DNA of 64,000 bases from Kingella_B sp963529665 (GTDB lineage Bacteria > Pseudomonadota > Gammaproteobacteria > Burkholderiales > Neisseriaceae), in contig CAUSAG010000007.1 in the NCBI GenBank assembly GCA_963529665.1, positions 26,889 to 90,888 on the forward strand. Reading direction: 5' to 3'. The notes under the pieces are model-generated. The model ran no database searches, was not told the origin of the DNA, and saw only the letters and a program-made list of their open reading frames with translations. The stretch's first letter is position 1; the number at the start of each line of letters is the position of its first letter. Made by a program: the position numbers and the translations under genes. This document shows positions 57,427 through 64,000 of the stretch, in pieces.

Positions 57427-57598
57427 AACACCAAGATGATTTTAACGTTGATGTCGTGCAGGTTTTGCGAGGTCATAGCTTTGACCGAGCCGTATGTGCC
57501 CATGGGCATGAACACGGGGGGTCTATTTTGCCGTGGTTGAGTTCTACCGTGGCGCGGCGGGCATAGCCGTCTTTTTTGTGGAGGGTGAAATTGAGCAT
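57427..57598 (-). pseudogene. tgt: tgt 5' fragment (tRNA-guanine transglycosylase), frameshifted
   Basis: On the minus strand the first 57 codons read MLNFTLHKKDGYARRATVEL, NHGKID, then after a one-base shift in a run of six C, VFMPMGTYGSVKAMTSQNLH and DINVKIIL. This is the Tgt N-terminus, where GTYGSVKAM is characteristic. The gene is cut at about 57427 by the MITE-like element. Tgt exchanges guanine 34 for the queuosine precursor, so a complete copy is expected elsewhere, since queH is intact at 11.2 kb. Confidence 0.75.
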
Positions 57599-57779
57599 TT
57601 TGTTTTCTCTATTAAATCAGAAAGGATCTAGCAATAGATTATCTAACTTTTTCTTTATATTTTGAAAATTTATTTGAAGTGTAAATGTAAATTTTTTAGC
57701 AATCCAAAATATTAAAACCTGTATTGACATAGGCTATGCTGTGTTAATACAGGTTCTTAATATTTCAACAATTAAATCA

Positions 57780-60700
57780 TTATGACACGGCTGGTGCAGC
57801 CAAAACAGGCAAATTCATAACTGTATTGTCTGATACAGAAGCAGAAGTAGCCTCATTCTGCACGCCAAAGGAAGCCATAGATTGCACAAGATTGTTGCCT
57901 GCCTTGGCAAAATAAGCATCCACATCAGCGCGGTTTACCGTACCATCGCTAAATACAAACGATTCAGCACCATAGCTTGTGCCATAGAAGTAATTTTGCA
58001 CTTTCACGCTGCTGCCATCTGCCGCAGTTAAAAGTAAATCACTCCCTGATTTTTGAGCAGAAATATCAGCAGCATTAATGCCATTGAATTGCAAAACATT
58101 CTTATCGCTGCTGCCGTAATCATAAACTGTGTCTTGACCAAAACCTTGGTTGAAAACATAGGTATCGTTACCATTACCACCAGCAAGATAATCATTGCCA
58201 GCGCCGCCGATAAGCGTATCGTTGCCAGCACCGCCGTCAAGCTTATCATCGCCAGCACCGCCATCTAAAACATCATCGGCACCATAAGTTACGATTTTAT
58301 CGTTACCAGCCGCACCATAAATTTCATTGCGACCAGACCAGCCAGAGATGGATTCATTGGTATCGTTACCTTGTAGCACAAGTCCATTTTTCATCAAATC
58401 GGCGGTAGTTACGGTTTTATCAGCAAATTGGAATACGCTGTCATTCCAACTACTACTGCTCATATAATCCAGCAAACGGACAGAATCATCATCGTTGTAA
58501 CCAAATAAAACAAGATTGCTACCTTCCCTACGGAATTTCACATCGGCAAAATTCACATCGGTAAATTGCACGGTAGATTGTTTTGACGAATCATAAACTT
58601 TATCGCTGCCATGACCTTTGGCAAACACATAGGTATCGGCATCATCGCCACCGGCAAGATAATCATTGCCAGCACCGCCGATAAGCGTATCGTTGCCAGC
58701 ACCGCCGTAAAGATCATCATTGCCCATGCCCCCAATTAACGTATCGTTGCCAGCACCAGCAGACAAACGGACATCTTTTTTACTCGTCCATTCCAAATCC
58801 TGCAACACATCATCTTTATCTGTGCCTTTGGTTGCATTTAATAATGTAATCGCATTATTGCCTAATGCTGCCACATAGCTATCCAAAACACCTGTCTGTT
58901 GTGCTTCTTGGATATACTGCGCCAGCAAAAGTCTCAACTCTACCCAGTCAGGTACATTTGCCAAAATTTTCCCAAGCGCAACAAATGTTTCTTTGGGACT
59001 TTGTAGATAAAGTTGCTCAATTTGGCTGATAAGAGTAGTTTGGTTCAGATCCAAATTCGGCTGTTGTGCACCACTATAGGTAATCAAACCTTTGGCAATT
59101 CTTAACCAATCAGTATATTCAGCCAATTTATCAGGATTTTTGGTTATATCGAGGCTTAGCTGAGTATAAAGATCTGACCAATCATAGATTTCTATACCTG
59201 TTTCGTCATCAATAACCTGTTTGAAAATAGGATTGCCAAATGCATCTAAATTTGCTGCAACATAGCGAGCAAACTTATGATATTCATCGGTTAATATTTT
59301 GCTTGCATTAATCAATGGATTAGGCAAGCTGCCAGTTTGCAAAAATGGTTCACCTGTTAAAGCCTCCAATGCAACTAACCTACGCGCATCAATATAGTCA
59401 CCGCGTGATTTGGCATCAATTTTATCTGAACCTGTCCACAGATAAATCAGTGAGTCAAGCATTTGCTGCCGCTGTTCTTTATCCGCTGTTAAATAATTTT
59501 TTACTGCTTGTTTTAAAGCATCATTGTTCATCATTGCTTGACGCAAATCGGGAACATTACCAAATCCGTGAATTTCAGGCAGCATAGATGTTTCATCAGA
59601 TACTACTTGCTGATGGATTTGTTGTGTGTCTGCCAAATTAGTTGCAAACCACACATCAGTAACCGCAACACTACTGCCATCTTGCATAACGGCATTAGAT
59701 TGCTGTTTATGCGCGTTCCCTGAACTATCTACTAATTTGCTGGTTGTGTATTCTGTGTTTAATTCAGTAATGCCCAGTTCATCCAAAGTATAAAGCTCAC
59801 CTTTGGCAGACCACGCATCTTGATTTCTATCTTGCCACACACGAAGCTCCGACCAAGCATCATCAGCGCGCGTAATTTTGCCATCGCCGTTAGAATCTAA
59901 TTCTTTAAGCGCGTCAAAACCATTTGCTGCCTTTTTCCCATTAGCTAGCAACGTATGATTACCAAATAATTCACTGCCATTGTTGATGCGACCATCGCCA
60001 TTTATATCACGCACCAAGAAACCATCGTATTCATCAATCCACCCTGTACGTTCAGCAAAGCCATTATTATCCAAATCAAAGCGCACAAATTGGCTATCGC
60101 GTGCATAAGTTTGTACACCGTTGCCGTTTAAATCGATGATGATAGGTGATGATGCACGTTGCCCATCTCTCTGGTCAGGATTGCTTGCTCTACCGCTATC
60201 GCCCTGTTGAGCAGGGTAGGGGTCAGGTTCTTTTGGATCATCTTTTAGATTTACACCATAGTCGCCATTTTTATAATTGGGGATAGTTGCTCTTCTTGGT
60301 TTTGGAGTAAGCGTAGGTTCAGGTTCAGAACCGCTTCCACCTCCTTGCCCATCGCCAGCAGGGCTGCCTCCAGATCCACTTCCTGTTCCCCCGCTGCCTG
60401 AACCAGCACCACCACTGCCCGAGCCTGAACCATTTGGGCTAGGCTTGGGAGCATGTGGGCGTGATGGAGACGCAGTTTCCTCAGGCATCAATTTCAGGAT
60501 GCCTTTTTTATAGTCGCCATTGCCTGCTTTTTTTACATCGTTGGCGAGCAAAATGGTTAGCGTGTTGTTTTCGTCAACATAAAAAATATATTTACCATCT
60601 TCGCTAAGGAAAGTTCGGTCGGGCAATTTATCCTTATCACGTTTGCCAGCACGCAAACGAGTAGTATTGCCTTCATCATCAACCACATAAATTTTATCGC

Positions 60701-62864
60701 CCACGCCAGTATCGTTTAATACCGAGCCATGACCTGCGCCGATGCGAATATAGTAGTTATCGCCACCTTCGCCGCCTTCGTAGGTATCCAAGCCACCATT
60801 GCCATATAGATTATCTCTGCCTGCGCCACCTTTGAGCGTATCATTGCCCCAGTCGCCATAAAGATAATCATTACCAGCACCGCCATCTAGCATATTGTCG
60901 GAAGTATCGCCCTCGCCTTTTTTGGTGTTGCCAGCAAATAAGAAATCATCACCTGCTCCGCCGTACAAAGTGTCGCTATCTAAACCACCAAATAGAGTAT
61001 TGGTGGATTTATCTTCAGCATCGTAAGGCTCTGTCCCCGCATATAGGGTGTCATTACCAGCACCACCTTCTAGATAGTCTCCACCTAAACCACCTATAAG
61101 CGTATCTGAGCCTGCGCCGCCAAATAGATAGTCCCCCTGTTCTCCACCATTTAATGTATCACTCTCATCCGCGCCAAAACGAACATGATGTACTAATAGG
61201 TTGTTTGAATTTTTCTCATTTATGCGAAAAGATAAGTCGCTTGCTGTATCGGAATAGATCCAGTCACCATCAATATTATCAAGACTAATAAATTTTTCTA
61301 GCTTACTTGAATCTAAAACCCCCGAGAACTCGTTATAGCTTATATCGTTATAGCTTATATTAGCTAGGTTGAAAGCATTTTTAAATGCCAGCATTTGAGC
61401 ACGTTTTTGAATGTATTCTTGGGTCATCCCGTTTGGTGTATCAGGGGAATAAAGCTCTAAATTTTTATTTTTATGTTCCGTAGCATAGTCTGCGCCGAGC
61501 ACAAGGAAAGGATTTAATTCGCGCAAAGCATAACGTGCAGCCAATCCCGACTGACTATCCCGCTCTGCTATACGAATTAATTCATCTTTATTATTAATAA
61601 ACAGTACCTTATGTTTATTCGACTTAATTTCTCCTAGCAACGTTTGAATGCGAGCATGAAGCTCATTGCGGTTGGTGGGCAATGCTTCGGCATTTTGTCC
61701 GCGTAATAGCTTATCTAGGCGATACACAATATTTTCAAGTGTTTGCTCATCTTTATTGACGGCAGCCTGAAATATAAGATTAAGTGTGTCAAGTGATATG
61801 GCAATATTTTGATTATTCAGGCTGCTGTCCAAAGCAAAAAATAGAGAAGCAACCATCATAGTATCTGACATTTGCCCAGCATCATGCCCCATAGTTTCAG
61901 AAAGTCCCGCTTTTTCAATAAATAACTCAGGCATCGCTCCTGGTTGCGATAAACCGAAGAACCAATCATTGGCAACCACATCTATATTTTTATCACCAAT
62001 CAAATTGGTTACTTTGTTTTTATCAAATTGGCTAGCTCCATTTAGAGTAGAAAAGATCCAATCAATATTTTTTTGTGAATGTGAATCTATATAACCAATC
62101 GGATTACCCGCTGCACCAAATCCGGCACCATTTACCATATAAGAATGTTCAGTTTCATCAGGAAACAAACGCGAAAAAGCGGCGGATAAATGTCCACCCA
62201 AACTATGTCCAACTGTTGTTATAGGTGTTTTTATTTCAATACCTAAACCCAATTGACGCTCATCGCCTGTTTCATATAACTGATCTGAACGTCCTTTTCT
62301 AATTTGCTTAATTATTCCAGAATCAATAAAATAACCATCTGCATCATCAATACCATATATACCATATAAATCAGGATATAAATTAGGAAAAATAGGTGTA
62401 TCAATATACATCACATCATAGGGTTTTCCTTTTTCAGCCTTGATTTGCTGCCAAAAATTGTACATATCCACAATTTGATGATGCGCCAAACCATCATTGA
62501 CAATATCTCCAGCATCGGTAACGAATAAATCTTTCCCCACGCCATCTGTTCCGCGCAAAGCCAGTACATATTCATCATTGCTGCTATTTTTCTTTTTAAA
62601 CAGTGTGGCAGAGAAGCCACTGGATTGTCCGTTTGACGAAGGTTTAAACAGACTGCCTCTATCTTTCCAGTGGGCGGCTACTTCGTATTTGTCTGTAACA
62701 TATTTTGCAAACTGTTCCGTGCTGGATTTGCCAGTTCTCTCAATTTCAAACCGAACCGCTTTTTCACTGAATACATTTTCTTTGAGATTTTCATAGCTTT
62801 TTGAAAAGTCCGCATAAGCGGCTTCCGCCAAGGCAGCATAATCTGAAATATCAATATTGCCCAT
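57780..62864 (-). CDS. RTX protein with N-terminal lipase-like domain and FrpC-like calcium region
   Basis: A 1694-residue protein probably exported by a type I system (no N-terminal signal, calcium repeats, C-terminal tail of small residues). Residues about 1-400 form an alpha/beta-hydrolase lipase domain with nucleophile TTVGHSLGGHLSAA (Ser about 221) and candidate acid/base residues in MGHDAGQM. RTX nonapeptides (GGAGNDTLxG type) occur at about 565-705 and again at about 1410-1460 and 1530-1610. A Gly/Ser/Pro linker (about 800-900) precedes a FrpC-like EF-hand region with DLNGNGVQ, DLDNNG, DINGDGRINNGSELFG and DSNGDGKI (about 905-1000). It starts 3 bases after the stop of an upstream membrane protein gene; AAGGAG overlaps that gene's end. 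Confidence 0.88.
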   Translation of the reverse strand: MGNIDISDYAALAEAAYADFSKSYENLKENVFSEKAVRFEIERTGKSSTEQFAKYVTDKYEVAAHWKDRGSLFKPSSNGQSSGFSATLFKKKNSSNDEYVLALRGTDGVGKDLFVTDAGDIVNDGLAHHQIVDMYNFWQQIKAEKGKPYDVMYIDTPIFPNLYPDLYGIYGIDDADGYFIDSGIIKQIRKGRSDQLYETGDERQLGLGIEIKTPITTVGHSLGGHLSAAFSRLFPDETEHSYMVNGAGFGAAGNPIGYIDSHSQKNIDWIFSTLNGASQFDKNKVTNLIGDKNIDVVANDWFFGLSQPGAMPELFIEKAGLSETMGHDAGQMSDTMMVASLFFALDSSLNNQNIAISLDTLNLIFQAAVNKDEQTLENIVYRLDKLLRGQNAEALPTNRNELHARIQTLLGEIKSNKHKVLFINNKDELIRIAERDSQSGLAARYALRELNPFLVLGADYATEHKNKNLELYSPDTPNGMTQEYIQKRAQMLAFKNAFNLANISYNDISYNEFSGVLDSSKLEKFISLDNIDGDWIYSDTASDLSFRINEKNSNNLLVHHVRFGADESDTLNGGEQGDYLFGGAGSDTLIGGLGGDYLEGGAGNDTLYAGTEPYDAEDKSTNTLFGGLDSDTLYGGAGDDFLFAGNTKKGEGDTSDNMLDGGAGNDYLYGDWGNDTLKGGAGRDNLYGNGGLDTYEGGEGGDNYYIRIGAGHGSVLNDTGVGDKIYVVDDEGNTTRLRAGKRDKDKLPDRTFLSEDGKYIFYVDENNTLTILLANDVKKAGNGDYKKGILKLMPEETASPSRPHAPKPSPNGSGSGSGGAGSGSGGTGSGSGGSPAGDGQGGGSGSEPEPTLTPKPRRATIPNYKNGDYGVNLKDDPKEPDPYPAQQGDSGRASNPDQRDGQRASSPIIIDLNGNGVQTYARDSQFVRFDLDNNGFAERTGWIDEYDGFLVRDINGDGRINNGSELFGNHTLLANGKKAANGFDALKELDSNGDGKITRADDAWSELRVWQDRNQDAWSAKGELYTLDELGITELNTEYTTSKLVDSSGNAHKQQSNAVMQDGSSVAVTDVWFATNLADTQQIHQQVVSDETSMLPEIHGFGNVPDLRQAMMNNDALKQAVKNYLTADKEQRQQMLDSLIYLWTGSDKIDAKSRGDYIDARRLVALEALTGEPFLQTGSLPNPLINASKILTDEYHKFARYVAANLDAFGNPIFKQVIDDETGIEIYDWSDLYTQLSLDITKNPDKLAEYTDWLRIAKGLITYSGAQQPNLDLNQTTLISQIEQLYLQSPKETFVALGKILANVPDWVELRLLLAQYIQEAQQTGVLDSYVAALGNNAITLLNATKGTDKDDVLQDLEWTSKKDVRLSAGAGNDTLIGGMGNDDLYGGAGNDTLIGGAGNDYLAGGDDADTYVFAKGHGSDKVYDSSKQSTVQFTDVNFADVKFRREGSNLVLFGYNDDDSVRLLDYMSSSSWNDSVFQFADKTVTTADLMKNGLVLQGNDTNESISGWSGRNEIYGAAGNDKIVTYGADDVLDGGAGDDKLDGGAGNDTLIGGAGNDYLAGGNGNDTYVFNQGFGQDTVYDYGSSDKNVLQFNGINAADISAQKSGSDLLLTAADGSSVKVQNYFYGTSYGAESFVFSDGTVNRADVDAYFAKAGNNLVQSMASFGVQNEATSASVSDNTVMNLPVLAAPAVS

Positions 62865-62867
62865 TTT

Positions 62868-63482
62868 TTACTCCTTAAAAAAATATTTTCTAGCAATGTT
62901 TGAATAGGTTTCCATATCCCCACAATCTCGTTGTGGTATCCAAAATATCAACCAATCACTCCGGTTAGATCCTGAACCGACTAACACATATTGGAATAGT
63001 ACAGTCTTGGTGGTTGCATCATAGTAAATTATATCACCAGACATTACGTAAGGCGCAAATTGACGATTTATATAAGTAAAAATTCGTTTATTTTCTTGCT
63101 GAAAGGGCTCATATTTTTTTTGGTTAAAAAAAATTTCTTTTTCTATGAAAGGGTCGTCTTGTGATACGGATCTGCTAATTTTCTTCAATTGTTTCCAAGC
63201 CTCTTCCCCGCCCACCATTTCTTTCCATTGTTCGGGCGTAACGTAAATCTTAAATTTTGCTTGTTTGCACATTTCGTTAAAATTGCGTGTCGTGCGCCAA
63301 TAATCCCAACATATAAGCGCAATCCAAATACCCATGGTTGGCATAAAACCTAACATCGCGCCAAAAAAGCGCAGCCCTTTGTTTTGGGAACGCCGTTTGA
63401 AAGACTTGTAGCCTGCTTTGGTGGCGATAATGGTAATTGCCACCCAAGCGAATAAGATTAGCCAAGCCAGTAATCCTGCCAT
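62868..63482 (-). CDS. membrane protein cotranscribed with the RTX lipase; candidate immunity or chaperone
   Basis: A 204-residue protein with two N-terminal membrane helices (LLAWLILFAWVAITIIA, about 4-20, and FFGAMLGFMPTMGIWIALIC, about 39-58) and a soluble domain of about 140 residues with many aromatic residues (KIYVTPEQWKEMVGGEEAW, YINRQFAPYVMSGDIIYYD). I recognise no family. The stop TAA lies 3 bases ahead of the RTX start and its last codons carry that gene's ribosome site, so the two are translationally coupled. A small membrane protein made just ahead of a toxin-like lipase is a common layout for immunity proteins, but it could also help export. ATTTTAGGGATATTTAATT precedes the ATG. 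Confidence 0.7.
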   Translation of the reverse strand: MAGLLAWLILFAWVAITIIATKAGYKSFKRRSQNKGLRFFGAMLGFMPTMGIWIALICWDYWRTTRNFNEMCKQAKFKIYVTPEQWKEMVGGEEAWKQLKKISRSVSQDDPFIEKEIFFNQKKYEPFQQENKRIFTYINRQFAPYVMSGDIIYYDATTKTVLFQYVLVGSGSNRSDWLIFWIPQRDCGDMETYSNIARKYFFKE

Positions 63483-63572
63483 AATTAAATATCCCTAAAA
63501 TGAAATGCTGTTGCGGCATGATCTTTTCATCAAGCGCAGGAAAATAAAAACAATTATCTTTTAATGGGGTAA

Positions 63573-63601
63573 AGCATATACACGTTGCTATTTTATGTCA
63601 A
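63573..63601 (-). promoter_or_regulatory. promoter of the membrane protein - RTX operon
   Basis: On the minus strand TTGACA (plus 63596-63601), a 17-base spacer and TATGCT (plus 63573-63578). The transcript would start about 84 bases before the first start codon, leaving a leader that could carry regulation. Confidence 0.75.
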
Positions 63602-63685
63602 TCGTGTTGTGTTGGTAAAAACATCTAAAATCAAGGATATGATGTTGGTGCAGTTGGATTGCGCGGGCAGGGGTGGCATTGCTTT

Positions 63686-63835
63686 ATGTTTTGGATTTTG
63701 GCTTATTTGTTTGTGTGCAAAATTATCTCTATGCTGTTTGCGATTTTTTGGTTTTGGCTGATGAGCAAGGGGGCTGTATGTCTGCTGATTTTGCGCTGGT
63801 TTTGTGGTTGTGCAGTAGTATTTTATGCTTTTTGA
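63686..63835 (+). CDS. very small membrane protein (49 residues)
   Basis: MFWILAYLFVCKIISMLFAI opens a strongly hydrophobic 49-residue frame with one or two possible membrane helices. It overlaps the next small frame (63778) by 58 bases in another frame. The ribosome site is weak (GGGGTGG at a distance). No family is recognised. Hydrophobicity alone supports it, so it is a tentative gene. Confidence 0.3.
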   Translation: MFWILAYLFVCKIISMLFAIFWFWLMSKGAVCLLILRWFCGCAVVFYAF

Positions 63836-63909
63836 TTTTGCATTTGCTGCGCTATGGGCGTGTATTGTGGCATCCTGAGACGCTGATTTGGTTTTCAGGC
63901 TGCCTTTGA
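63778..63909 (+). CDS. small membrane protein (43 residues)
   Basis: MSADFALVLWLCSSILCFLI opens a 43-residue frame with one membrane helix (about 5-22) and a basic, Trp-containing tail (RYGRVLWHPETLIWF). A strong AAGGGGG lies 7-10 bases ahead of the ATG, which makes this start more credible than a longer one upstream at 63673. A DUS supplies the last residues SGCL and the stop. The function is unknown. Confidence 0.45.
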   Translation: MSADFALVLWLCSSILCFLILHLLRYGRVLWHPETLIWFSGCL

Positions 63910-64000
63910 GCTTTAATGATAGGCAGCCTGAAAACGAAATTTGCGCTCACTCTGCGCCTTTGTTAAAATTCCAGCCAAATTCGTTAATTTTTGTTTACAT

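Noticed and set aside
57264..57515. 83-codon minus-strand frame as an intact gene
   Set aside because: It is a chimera: the first part is the tgt fragment in its shifted frame and the rest is the MITE-like element.
1..64000. Many closely spaced repeats suggesting a CRISPR array
   Set aside because: The repeats are 12-base DUS on both strands with irregular spacing; no run of regularly spaced repeats with unique spacers was seen and no cas gene is present.

Overview
The window looks like a chromosomal segment of a Neisseriaceae bacterium of the Kingella type. The strongest sign is a 12-base DNA uptake sequence (DUS), AGGCAGCCTGAA, scattered on both strands through nearly the whole window, often as inverted pairs behind genes. 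As I recall, this is the Kingella dialect (K. oralis / K. denitrificans group) rather than the meningococcal ATGCCGTCTGAA. The housekeeping genes are also beta-proteobacterial/Neisserial in type. The species was not determined.

Layout. 1-9.4 kb: efflux transporter end, OmpA-type lipoprotein, xthA, SPOR protein, dnaX, ruvB, a small HAD protein, a broken DyP peroxidase gene, rimI and a uracil-DNA-glycosylase-like gene. 9.4-20.5 kb: tRNA-Asn, yqeY-rpsU, a CHCC zinc finger with queH, tcdA, a universal stress protein, yidD with a cysteine-rich tail, guaA, a roadblock-like gene, accB-accC and a MurU-like nucleotidyltransferase. 20.5-28.9 kb: lipoproteins, a single-chain type IIG restriction-modification enzyme, an alanine symporter, a LOG protein, two unknowns and an acetyltransferase. 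29-34.8 kb: valS, then an AT-rich island (unknown membrane-anchored protein plus truncated RhuM) marked by DUS of other dialects, a phosphatidylserine-decarboxylase-like protein lacking its catalytic residues, and a thioredoxin-fold lipoprotein. 34.9-40.7 kb: molybdenum cofactor cluster (di-Mop protein, moaC, mobA, moaB, moaA, moeA). 40.8-51.2 kb: a frameshifted gene, nitroreductase, ppk1, three tRNAs (His, Arg, Pro), an M14 carboxypeptidase, ccsB, DUF4149 and dxs.

51.4-57.8 kb is a scrapyard: an SH3 protein, a lipB fragment cut by a Mu-like transposable phage remnant (repressor, Ner, transposase, broken B ATPase), then fragments of a two-partner-secretion transporter and tgt joined by a small inverted-repeat element. 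The phage early leader carries a tandem rRNA-type boxA followed by a hairpin. 57.8-63.6 kb is a two-gene operon: a membrane protein, then a 1694-residue RTX protein with an N-terminal lipase-like domain, two calcium-repeat blocks and a FrpC-like EF-hand region. It reads like a secreted toxin with a possible immunity partner.

The most interesting observations are the RTX lipase operon, the boxA-boxA-hairpin phage leader, the extended DUS-linked repeat that is also translated inside two proteins, the mixture of DUS dialects that marks imports, and the catalytically dead decarboxylase homologue. All calls come from reading the sequence and from remembered family motifs. No database search was run.
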